Source of the DNA: Pseudomonas sp.
GTDB taxonomy: Bacteria; Pseudomonadota; Gammaproteobacteria; Pseudomonadales; Pseudomonadaceae
Length of the DNA: 5,559 nt
Reading direction: 5' to 3'
Assembly: GCA_029240955.1 (NCBI GenBank)
Contig: JARDZH010000179.1
Location: 1-5,559, forward strand
Shown here: piece by piece, positions 1 to 5,559 of the stretch
Layout: each line of letters opens with the position of its first letter
How positions within the stretch are numbered: the first letter of the stretch is position 1
Made by a program: the position numbers and the translations under genes
Notes under the pieces: generated by a model
What the model was told of the DNA's origin: nothing
Databases searched by the model: none
What the model saw: only the letters and a program-made list of their open reading frames with translations

Positions 1-560
1 CACACAGCCCGGCTGAACTGACCCGTGCGGTTCATCACAACCTGCGCAACCTCGGCGTGGACGTGCTGGACGTGGTGAATTACCGCGCCTGGGGCAACAT
101 GCATGCGCCTGACGAGGCCTCGATCGAAGAGGGCTTCACCACGCTTGCCGACCTGCAGCGCCAAGGCTTCATACGCCATCTCGGGTTGAGCAATGTGTCA
201 CCCGTGCAGATAAAACAGGCGCAGAGCATCGCTCGGATCGTCTGCGTGCAGAACCATTACAACCTCAGCCATCGCATCGACGACGCACTGATCGACGAAC
301 TGGCCGGGCAGGGTATCGCGTACGTTCCGTTCTTCCCGCTGGGCGGGTTCACGCCTCTGCAATCGGAGATGCTGTCCAGTGTGGCCGCACGGCTTGACGC
401 GTCGCCGCTGACGGTGGCGCTGGCCTGGCTGCTGCAACGCTCGCCCAACCTGTTGCTGATTCCCGGCACCTCGTCGGTTGCCCACTTGCACGAGAACCTG
501 AGCGCATCCGGGTTGGCGATAGCGCCCGACCTGCTGACGGAACTGAACAGCCTGGCATAG
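1..560 (+). CDS. Aldo/keto reductase, YdbC/PdxI-like, 3' part (5' end outside window)
   Basis: This is the C-terminal part of an NADPH-dependent aldo/keto reductase; it reads open from base 3 to the TAG at 558-560 and gives 185 residues. The in-frame GTG at 57 is internal, because the upstream codons continue the family sequence (HSPAELTRAVHHNLRNLG). What is visible is the second half of a TIM barrel: NLRNLGVDVLDVVN, the strand and loop HLGLSNVSP, the VCVQNHYN strand, FFPLGGFTPLQ, and the cofactor-binding end LLLIPGTSSVAHLHENL. From memory this pattern closely matches Escherichia coli YdbC, about 286 residues long and reported as the pyridoxal reductase PdxI of vitamin B6 salvage. About 100 N-terminal residues, including the catalytic Asp, Tyr and Lys, should therefore lie to the left of the window. 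The family call is firm; the pyridoxal substrate is inference, since Pseudomonas carries several related reductases. No neighbour in the window points to B6 metabolism. Confidence 0.93.
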   Translation, partial: HSPAELTRAVHHNLRNLGVDVLDVVNYRAWGNMHAPDEASIEEGFTTLADLQRQGFIRHLGLSNVSPVQIKQAQSIARIVCVQNHYNLSHRIDDALIDELAGQGIAYVPFFPLGGFTPLQSEMLSSVAARLDASPLTVALAWLLQRSPNLLLIPGTSSVAHLHENLSASGLAIAPDLLTELNSLA

Positions 561-743
561 CCCGCAAGCCCGCGTCGCAGGCGGCCCGTGGCCACAATCC
601 ACTGGTCGCCTTATTTCTCACACAGGCTGAACCGGGTCATACCCCTAAAGTCCACCCCTTTGTCCGCCGGCCAGCACCGAGCGGGCAAGCGGCTCCATGA
701 CAAGGGGATTGGCCGTGTCCCCAGCCTGAATGAGAAAAATGAC
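561..743. other. Intergenic region upstream of the ferritin-like operon
   Basis: This 183-base region must hold the promoter of the ferritin-like pair if the pair is not read through from the reductase gene. I see no clear sigma-70 boxes. CTAAAGT at 645-651 is a partial match to a stationary-phase (sigma-S) extended -10 element, but this is weak. A small inverted repeat, GGGGA (704-708) with TCCCC (718-722), lies about 20 bases before the start codon and could fold in the leader mRNA. No T-tailed terminator for the reductase gene is visible. Confidence 0.3.
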
Positions 744-1910
744 ATGGAAACATTCTCCGGACTTCTGGACTTGAAGGGCACGCCGCTGGACAAACAGCAG
801 TTCACCTGGCGTGAAATGGCCGCTCGGCCGATCAGCAAACTCGACGACGATGCGACCACGCGCATCCGCATCATCCTCATGAACGGCATCGAAACCGAAG
901 GGCTGCGGCTCAAGCATTTCGGTGCGCGGTTCCATCGCGAGCTGCAACCGCACCTTGCACACATCCGCCGCATCGAACAGCACCAGGCGACGGCCATCAA
1001 CTGGTTGATCTCGGGCGATCACTCGCCTCTGGAAACCACCATCGCCTATGAGCAGGTGGCGATCGAGGTGACCGCAGCCGTGGCGCAGAACGAGCCGGAT
1101 CCTTACCAGGCGCAGACCTATCGCTTCGGTCTGCTGGAAGACTTCGATCACCTGTATCGCTATTCGGCCATGTACGACCGGCTGGAAGGCAAAGACCCCA
1201 ACAATATCCTGCAGGGCTACACCGACATCATTCCGGGCCGACCGACCAGCCAGCACCACCGCAACCCCGGCGATGACCTGCGCGAAAGCTACGACAAGAG
1301 CACGGCGCAGCTGATCACCAAGATCCACGCCGCGATGATCACCGGCGCTGAATACCAGACCCACGATTACTACATGAACATCGGCAACACCTTCGCCGAT
1401 CCCGTGGCACGCGCGCTCTATGCCGAGATCGCGTCGGTGGAGGAACAGCACGTCACCCAGTACGAGTCGCTGATGGATGCCAGCGAGACGTTCATGGAGA
1501 AGTGGCTGATCCACGAAGCCATGGAAGTGTATGCCTACGCCAGCTGCGCCGATCAGGAAGAGAACCCCAGGATCAAGGCGCTCTGGGAACGCTTCCTGGA
1601 CTATGAACTCGGCCACTTGAACTTCGTCTCCGAACTGTTCAAGAAATTCGAGGGCCGTGATCCGGCTGAAGTGCTGGTCGGCACGCTGCCCAAGATGCGT
1701 CCGCTCAAGCGCAACCGGGACTTCGTGCGCGAGACGTTATCCAGGGAAATCGACCTGCGCGCCCATGGCATCAATTACGTGCCCAAAGAGCGGGAGAACA
1801 AGGCGTCCCTCAACTACCGCAGCCATCTCAATGCTCAGGGCGTTCCTGCGGACATCGCGTCCGCCGGTTACATCTGGACCCCGGGCACCGAACTGTTTCG
1901 CAAACCTTGA
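744..1910 (+). CDS. Tandem ferritin-like (di-iron) domain protein, function unknown
   Basis: A 388-residue, probably cytoplasmic protein with no signal peptide or membrane segment. It appears to contain two ferritin-like four-helix bundles. Bundle 2 (about 190-303) has a canonical di-iron ligand set: E203 on helix 1, E233xxH236 on helix 2, E258 on helix 3 and E288xxH291 on helix 4, with exactly 30 residues between the glutamates in each half. Bundle 1 (about 40-147) is similar but degenerate: E50/E52, then E78xH80, then E103 and D133xxH136. A polar linker (about 148-190) joins them, and a basic tail of about 85 residues follows. I chose the ATG at 744 because the frame could otherwise open only at a GTG at 588, whose extra 52 residues look non-coding. 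The ribosome site there is weak (TGAGAA, about 7 bases upstream). The next gene starts 9 bases after the stop, so the two are almost certainly co-transcribed. Oxidase, oxygenase, rubrerythrin-like peroxidase or metal-storage roles all remain possible. Confidence 0.85.
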   Translation: METFSGLLDLKGTPLDKQQFTWREMAARPISKLDDDATTRIRIILMNGIETEGLRLKHFGARFHRELQPHLAHIRRIEQHQATAINWLISGDHSPLETTIAYEQVAIEVTAAVAQNEPDPYQAQTYRFGLLEDFDHLYRYSAMYDRLEGKDPNNILQGYTDIIPGRPTSQHHRNPGDDLRESYDKSTAQLITKIHAAMITGAEYQTHDYYMNIGNTFADPVARALYAEIASVEEQHVTQYESLMDASETFMEKWLIHEAMEVYAYASCADQEENPRIKALWERFLDYELGHLNFVSELFKKFEGRDPAEVLVGTLPKMRPLKRNRDFVRETLSREIDLRAHGINYVPKERENKASLNYRSHLNAQGVPADIASAGYIWTPGTELFRKP

Positions 1911-1915
1911 GGATT
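1911..1915 (+). promoter_or_regulatory. Ribosome binding site of the second ferritin-like gene
   Basis: The bases TTGAGGATTCGTC directly precede the ATG at 1920. The GAGGA core starts inside the TGA stop codon of the upstream gene (1908-1910) and ends 7 bases before the ATG. This is a good Shine-Dalgarno site. It decides the start at 1920 over the internal Met codon at 1965 and supports translational coupling of the pair. Confidence 0.8.
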
Positions 1916-1919
1916 CGTC

Positions 1920-2654
1920 ATGACCCGATCATCCCCACTGGGCCTGAACCGCACCGGCACGCAGATGTCACCCGAAGACACTAAACGCCAGATCGAAGCC
2001 ACCGAACAGTTTCCGCCGGATGTGCCGGGTGATGCGTCGCGCATCACGGCCGAGCGCGTGCGTTTCATTCGCGAACAAGAGGCGGCCGGCGAGCAAGTCG
2101 GCTCCGTTCCGCCGCCCGGTACGGTCAAGGGCGTGCTCAAGACCGGCGTCGACATGCTGATGGGCAAGCGGCCGGAACTGTTTCTCGACAAACTGGGCGA
2201 GCGTCTCGGCTACGAGCGAACCGGCGTGCGGCTGTATGAAGCGTTCCTTGCCAAGGTAGAGGCCGCGCCGGATGCGCGTCCGGAGATGCTGCAGACCCTG
2301 CGCAATATCCAGCGCCAGGAGGCCGAGCACATGCAGTTGCTGCGCGAAGCCATCGAGACGCTGGGCGCAGACCCGACCGCCATGACGCCTTGCGCGCATG
2401 TGGCCGGGACCATGGCCCAAGGCATCATTCAGGTGCTGACCGACCCGCGAACCAACATGGCGCAGTGTTTGAACGCCATGTTGACCCTGGAACTGACCGA
2501 CAACGCCGCGTGGGAACTGCTGATCGAGCTCGCCGAGCAGGCCAACCACCCGCGCATCGCGGCCAGCTTCAAGGAGCCGCTGCGCCACGAAGAGGAACAC
2601 CTGGTCACGATCAAGGCGATGCTGCGTGACGAGCTGAAGGCTCAGTTGAGCTAG
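1920..2654 (+). CDS. Ferritin-like domain protein, partner of the upstream gene
   Basis: A 244-residue soluble protein with one ferritin-like bundle after an N-terminal extension of about 85 residues. The extension is polar and contains a Pro/Gly stretch (GSVPPPGTVKG, 61-71), which suggests a flexible segment. The bundle shows the four-helix ligand pattern: E99 (GYERTG), E134xxH137 (RQEAEH), E191 (LTLEL, with E199 or E203 as alternatives) and E224xxH227 (HEEEH). All helices are amphipathic with few prolines. It begins 9 bases after the preceding tandem ferritin-like gene and has a strong ribosome site overlapping that gene's stop codon, so the two are one operon and may form a complex. The ExxH motifs are typical of non-heme di-iron or iron-manganese proteins such as rubrerythrins, ferritins and related oxidases. 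The metal and the reaction cannot be read from the sequence. It is not a classical bacterioferritin, because it lacks that family's usual length and N-terminal layout. Confidence 0.85.
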   Translation: MTRSSPLGLNRTGTQMSPEDTKRQIEATEQFPPDVPGDASRITAERVRFIREQEAAGEQVGSVPPPGTVKGVLKTGVDMLMGKRPELFLDKLGERLGYERTGVRLYEAFLAKVEAAPDARPEMLQTLRNIQRQEAEHMQLLREAIETLGADPTAMTPCAHVAGTMAQGIIQVLTDPRTNMAQCLNAMLTLELTDNAAWELLIELAEQANHPRIAASFKEPLRHEEEHLVTIKAMLRDELKAQLS

Positions 2655-2834
2655 GTCCTCGCAACGACTGAAAGCGCCTGTGTGCATCCCACTGCCTCAG
2701 GCGCCGCTTCGCTGAAAAAAACGCTTCCAGCTTTGCTGGCCTCGGTCAAAATGCCAAGGCGAACCTGTCGGCTGAACGTCTCCAGTCGCCGCGTTCTCAA
2801 CCGAGCCTTGTCACCCTCACAGGAATTCACGCCC
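2655..2834. other. Intergenic region with two short inverted repeats
   Basis: This 180-base gap between the ferritin-like pair and the rid gene holds two short inverted repeats. The first is GCGCCTG (2674-2680) with CAGGCGC (2698-2704), a perfect 7-base stem with a 17-base loop. It could end the upstream operon but has no following T run. The second is CCAGC-TTT-GCTGG (2727-2739), just after an A7 run (2715-2721). Read on the - strand this is a small hairpin followed 5 bases later by T7, which resembles a weak terminator for - strand transcripts. I see no convincing -35/-10 promoter for the rid gene. The + frame is open here from 2682, but its residues look non-coding. Confidence 0.4.
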
Positions 2835-3233
2835 ATGTCCGACCGAGAACTCATTATCCCCGAGTCCATGAAACTGATCCCCGAGCGGGTCGGCTATGTT
2901 CCCGCCGTGAAGGTGGGCGACACGTTGTTCTGCTCCGGCCAGATCGGGCGCACGCCTGAGCTGGTGGTGATCGAGGACCCTGAGCAGCAGTTCATCGCGG
3001 CCTGGGAGAATCTGCGCACGGTGCTGGAGGCGGGCGGCTGTACCTTCGAGGACGTGGTAGACATGACCACCTACCACGTTGATCTCGCCATTCACATGAG
3101 CCTGTTTCGGGAGGTGAAAGACCGCTATTTCCCGAGAGCGCTCAGCGCCTGGACGTGCCTGGGCGTCGAGGCGCTGGCGCATCCCGCGTTGTTGCTGGAG
3201 ATCAAGTGCGTGGCCGTGCAGCGCCGCAGATAA
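2835..3233 (+). CDS. Rid family (YjgF/YER057c/UK114) protein lacking the RidA catalytic residues
   Basis: A 132-residue cytoplasmic protein of the Rid fold, normally a homotrimer with ligand sites at the subunit interfaces. Family hallmarks are GDTLFCSGQIG (28-38), the helix AAWENLRTVLEAGG (55-68), FEDVVDMTTYHVDL (71-84), YFPRALSAW (98-106) and the C-terminal strand LLLEIKCVAV (119-128). Archetypal RidA hydrolyses reactive enamines and imines such as 2-aminoacrylate released by PLP enzymes. It needs an arginine (R105 of E. coli RidA) and a nearby glutamate (E120). By eye alignment (VEVARLP against VEALAHP; IEIEAIAV against LEIKCVAV) these are Ala115 and Lys124 here. It therefore fits the Rid4-7 type subfamilies, whose reactions are mostly unknown. 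The ATG at 2835 is chosen because it follows AGGA at 2821-2824 (10-base spacing) and gives the normal family length. It is 180 bases from the ferritin-like pair and need not be in the same transcript. Confidence 0.9.
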   Translation: MSDRELIIPESMKLIPERVGYVPAVKVGDTLFCSGQIGRTPELVVIEDPEQQFIAAWENLRTVLEAGGCTFEDVVDMTTYHVDLAIHMSLFREVKDRYFPRALSAWTCLGVEALAHPALLLEIKCVAVQRRR

Positions 3234-3248
3234 TCGGGTTGCGCCGTC

Positions 3249-3278
3249 CGTCAGCGCCGTCCCGCCCGGGTGCTGACG
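3249..3278. repeat. Inverted repeat at the convergent rid/xylH junction
   Basis: CGTCAGC (3249-3255) is the exact reverse complement of GCTGACG (3272-3278). In + strand RNA the stem extends inward to 10 pairs through one G-U pair (3256/3271) and two G-C pairs, leaving a 10-base loop. It begins 15 bases after the rid stop codon and overlaps the last 28 bases of xylH. It is the only candidate terminator structure between the converging genes, but neither strand has a T run after it, so it is not a standard intrinsic terminator. Chance occurrence in GC-rich DNA is possible. Confidence 0.35.
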
Positions 3279-4387
3279 TCCACCCACACCGCCAGCACCA
3301 GAATGCTGCCTTTGACGATCATCTGCCAGTAACTGTCGACGTCGAGCATGGACATCCCGTTGTCGAGGCTGGTGATGACCAGCGCGCCGAGCAGGGCACC
3401 GTAGACGGTGCCCGAGCCGCCGCGCATGGAGGTGCCGCCGATGAAGCACGCGGCGATGGCGTCCAGTTCGCCCATGCTGCCCGCCGAGGGCGAGCCTGCC
3501 GCGAGGCGTGCGGTGTTGACCACGCCCGCCAGCGCGCACATCAGGCCCATGATGCCGAAGATCCACAGCTTGACGCCTTGCACGTTGATGCCCGACAGGC
3601 GCGTGGCTTCCATGTTGCTGCCCACCGAGTAAACCCGTCGGCCGAATACGGTCTGGCTGGTCACGTAACTGAACACGCCCAGCAGAATCAGCAACAGCAG
3701 CACCGGCACCGGAATGCCGTCGTAGCTGTTGAGCGTGTAGACGAAGCCGGCCAGCACCGCGCCGATCGCCACGACGCGCAGGATGTCACGCGCCAGCGGG
3801 TGCGCGGTCAGGCCATGGAAGGCGCGGTTGCGGCGCTGTTTCCAGGTCAGGAAAAGGGTCAGAGCGAACAGCACGATGCCCAGGCCGGCGCCGACCGAGT
3901 GCGGGAGATAACCTTGACCGAAGTACACCAGTTCCGGCGACACCGGGGCGATGGTGGTGCCGTCGGTGATGCCCAGCAGGATGCCGCGAAACGCGAGCAT
4001 GCCGCCCAGCCCCACGATGAATGACGGAATACGCAGGTATGCGGTCATGTAGCCGTTGCCGAGGCCGATCATCAGCCCGCACAGCGCGACAATGCTCAGG
4101 TTCGCCAGCAGCGGTATGTGGTAGATCACGTCCAGGATTGCCGCCAGTCCACCCAGCAAGCCCAGGAGCGACCCGACCGACAGGTCGATCTCGCCGCTGA
4201 TGATCACCAGCACCATGCCGCACGCCAGAATCCCGGTGATGGACATCTGCCGCAGCAGGTTGGACAGGTTGCGCGGAGTCAGAAACCCGCCCTCCGTCTG
4301 CCAGCTGAAAAACAGCCAGATGATCGCCACTGCGATCACCAGTGCGAGCATCTTGTAGCGAGTGAACAGTTGTTTGACCTGGTTCAT
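3251..4387 (-). CDS. xylH: D-xylose ABC transporter, permease subunit XylH
   Basis: The 378-residue inner-membrane permease of the CUT2 (ribose/xylose type) sugar importer; E. coli XylH has 393 residues. It forms the channel that moves xylose delivered by periplasmic XylF, powered by XylG. About ten hydrophobic segments are visible, for example near 12-29, 48-65, 71-89, 97-117, 122-140, 166-181, 202-219, 225-243, 273-291, 308-340 and 355-370. Stretches that match XylH as I recall it include NLSNLLRQMSITGILA (40-55), IISGEIDLSVGSLLGLLGG (62-80), PSFIVGLGGMLAFRGILLGI (121-140), GRRVYSVGSNMEATRLSGIN (249-268, the cytoplasmic loop expected to contact the ATPase) and SLDNGMSMLDV (340-350). The ATG follows the xylG stop codon with no gap, and a GGAAG lies 9 bases upstream inside xylG. 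The stop is TGA at 3253-3251. Other pentose permeases are possible but less likely given the close match. Confidence 0.95.
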   Translation of the reverse strand: MNQVKQLFTRYKMLALVIAVAIIWLFFSWQTEGGFLTPRNLSNLLRQMSITGILACGMVLVIISGEIDLSVGSLLGLLGGLAAILDVIYHIPLLANLSIVALCGLMIGLGNGYMTAYLRIPSFIVGLGGMLAFRGILLGITDGTTIAPVSPELVYFGQGYLPHSVGAGLGIVLFALTLFLTWKQRRNRAFHGLTAHPLARDILRVVAIGAVLAGFVYTLNSYDGIPVPVLLLLILLGVFSYVTSQTVFGRRVYSVGSNMEATRLSGINVQGVKLWIFGIMGLMCALAGVVNTARLAAGSPSAGSMGELDAIAACFIGGTSMRGGSGTVYGALLGALVITSLDNGMSMLDVDSYWQMIVKGSILVLAVWVDVSTRAGRR

Positions 4388-5559
4388 CTAGGCGGACTTC
4401 CGATCATTATTGTGCGTGTCGACGGGCTGGCTGAGCGCGGCGGCGAGCACCTGCTCCTGAGTGAGGTCCTGATTGATGAAATCGCCGCGCAACTGGCCTT
4501 CGCCGATCACCAGCACCCGGTCGGACACGCCGAGCACTTCGGCCAGCTCCGAGGACACCATGATGATCGACACGCCTTGCGCGGCCAGCGCGCCCATCAG
4601 TTTGTAGATTTCGTACTTGGCGCCAACGTCCACGCCACGAGTAGGCTCGTCGAGAATCAGCACGCGCGGCTGGGTCAACAGCATCTTCGCCAGCACCGCT
4701 TTCTGCTGGTTGCCACCGGACAGGCTGGTGATCGGCAGAAAAGGGCTCGCGGTCTTGAGGTGCATGCGCGAGATTTCCTTGCCGATGCTGTTCAGCTCGG
4801 CTTCGGCATCGATGCGGCTCAGCTTTGCGTACTGCTCAAGCACGGCCAGCGTGATGTTCTGACCGACGCCCAGGTCCGGAATGATCCCTTGCCGTTTGCG
4901 GTCCTCAGGCACCATGCACAGGCCGGCCTGAATCGACTTGCGCGGCGTGCGGGTGTCGATGGGTTTGCCATCGAGCCAGACCTCACCCTCGTGGCGGCCC
5001 GGATAGGCCCCGAACAGCGCCGACACCAGTTCCGTGCGCCCGGCGCCGACCAGCCCGGCAATGCCGAGAATCTCGCCGCGCTTGAGCACGAACGAGATGT
5101 CGTCGACCCGTTTGCGTTTGGGCGTGTCGACGTCGTAGCAGGTGATGTGCCGCGCCTCGAAGATCACCTCGCCAACCTCGTGGGCCTCGGTGGGGTAAAG
5201 GTTGCTCATTTCCCGTCCGACCATCTGCGTGATGATCTTCGGGATGTCCATGTCTGCCATGGCCGTTGTGGCGATGTGCTTGCCATCGCGGATCACCGAA
5301 ATGGTGTCGCAGACAGCCGCCACTTCATCCAGCTTGTGCGAGATATAGACGCAGGCGACGCCCTTGGCCTTGAGGTCGCGGATGATGTCGAGCAGCACCT
5401 CGATCTCTGATCGGGTAAGCGCTGATGACGGCTCGTCGAGAATCAACAGCCGCGCCTGCTTGTTCAGGGCTTTTGCGATTTCCACCAGTTGCTGATAACC
5501 GCCGCCGTATTGCGAAACCGGCAGTGACACGTTCATGTCCGGGACTTTCAGCTCGCGCA
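4388..5559 (-). CDS. xylG: D-xylose ABC transporter, ATP-binding subunit XylG (5' end outside window)
   Basis: The C-terminal 389 residues of a duplicated sugar ABC ATPase of about 515 residues; roughly 125 residues, including the first Walker A, lie beyond the right edge. The Met codon at 5536 is internal, since codons upstream continue in frame (RELKVPD). Counting from that Met, the first nucleotide-binding domain shows the variant signature QYGGGYQQ (9-16), Walker B LLILDEP (30-36) and switch histidine H67 (ISHKLDE). The second shows the modified Walker [10 protein letters not shown] (161-169), signature LSGGNQQK (272-279), Walker [13 protein letters not shown] (292-303) and SSELAE with Ser instead of the switch His (328-333). 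These asymmetries are normal for the RbsA/XylG/MglA family, where the second site is often catalytically impaired. The protein sits on the cytoplasmic face of XylH and hydrolyses ATP to drive xylose uptake. Its TAG stop abuts the xylH ATG, so the two are translationally coupled. xylF and the regulator XylR would be expected upstream, outside the window. Confidence 0.95.
   Translation of the reverse strand, partial: RELKVPDMNVSLPVSQYGGGYQQLVEIAKALNKQARLLILDEPSSALTRSEIEVLLDIIRDLKAKGVACVYISHKLDEVAAVCDTISVIRDGKHIATTAMADMDIPKIITQMVGREMSNLYPTEAHEVGEVIFEARHITCYDVDTPKRKRVDDISFVLKRGEILGIAGLVGAGRTELVSALFGAYPGRHEGEVWLDGKPIDTRTPRKSIQAGLCMVPEDRKRQGIIPDLGVGQNITLAVLEQYAKLSRIDAEAELNSIGKEISRMHLKTASPFLPITSLSGGNQQKAVLAKMLLTQPRVLILDEPTRGVDVGAKYEIYKLMGALAAQGVSIIMVSSELAEVLGVSDRVLVIGEGQLRGDFINQDLTQEQVLAAALSQPVDTHNNDRKSA

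Noticed and set aside
645..651. CTAAAGT as a sigma-S -10 box for the ferritin-like operon
   Set aside because: It is only a partial match with no supporting -35 element, and such matches occur by chance, so it is mentioned but not called as a promoter.
588..743. In-frame GTG-initiated N-terminal extension of 52 residues on the tandem ferritin-like protein
   Set aside because: No ribosome site precedes the GTG, the added residues look random and uncharged by any fold pattern, and the ATG at 744 starts directly before the globular part.
645..1616. Long open frame of 323 codons antisense to the first ferritin-like gene
   Set aside because: It is a shadow of GC-rich codon bias on the opposite strand, with repetitive V/G/D/R-rich sequence and no recognisable domain.
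2682..2834. N-terminal extension of the Rid protein by 51 residues from an ATG at 2682
   Set aside because: The ATG at 2835 gives the normal Rid length and has an AGGA site; the extension is basic, Ser-rich and lacks a targeting signal.
3155..4024. 289-codon + strand open frame running from the rid gene into xylH
   Set aside because: It overlaps rid out of frame and xylH in antisense, and the His/Gln/Arg/Ala-rich translation shows no fold or motif.
4537..5076. Second ATP site of XylG with GAGRTE instead of GKS/T and Ser instead of the switch His
   Set aside because: This looks like a damaged ATPase, but it is the normal state of the second domain in RbsA/MglA/XylG family proteins.
4118..5410. 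430-codon open frame on the + strand across xylH and xylG
   Set aside because: It lies antisense to two clearly recognised transporter genes, is rich in His/Gln/Asp/Arg in the manner of a codon-bias shadow, and has no family motifs.

Overview
The window looks like a chromosomal segment of a fluorescent-type Pseudomonas (P. syringae/P. fluorescens lineage). This rests on the GC-rich composition, the Pseudomonas-like xylose ABC transporter genes and the general protein flavour. It is a judgement from sequence style, not from a database search. All genes look intact except the two cut by the window edges. I see no mobile elements, tRNA or rRNA genes, or CRISPR arrays.

Left to right, the + strand carries four genes. 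First is the 3' two thirds of an aldo/keto reductase of the YdbC/PdxI (pyridoxal reductase) type (1-560). After a 183-base gap comes a tightly coupled pair of ferritin-like genes (744-1910 and 1920-2654, 9 bases apart). After another 180-base gap comes a small Rid (YjgF/UK114) family protein (2835-3233). The - strand carries xylH (3251-4387) and the 3' three quarters of xylG (4388-5559, running off the right edge). These are the membrane permease and the double ATPase of a D-xylose importer. The two strands converge with only 17 bases between the rid and xylH stop codons.

The xyl genes are a textbook CUT2 sugar importer; the periplasmic binding protein XylF should lie beyond the right edge. 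The most interesting part is the ferritin-like pair. The first protein appears to hold two four-helix bundles in tandem, the second with a full set of di-iron ligands (E, ExxH, E, ExxH) and the first with a degenerate set. The second protein holds a third bundle with a full set. Together they look like an undescribed di-metal protein pair of unknown reaction. The Rid protein lacks the arginine and glutamate that define the imine deaminase RidA, so its function is also open.
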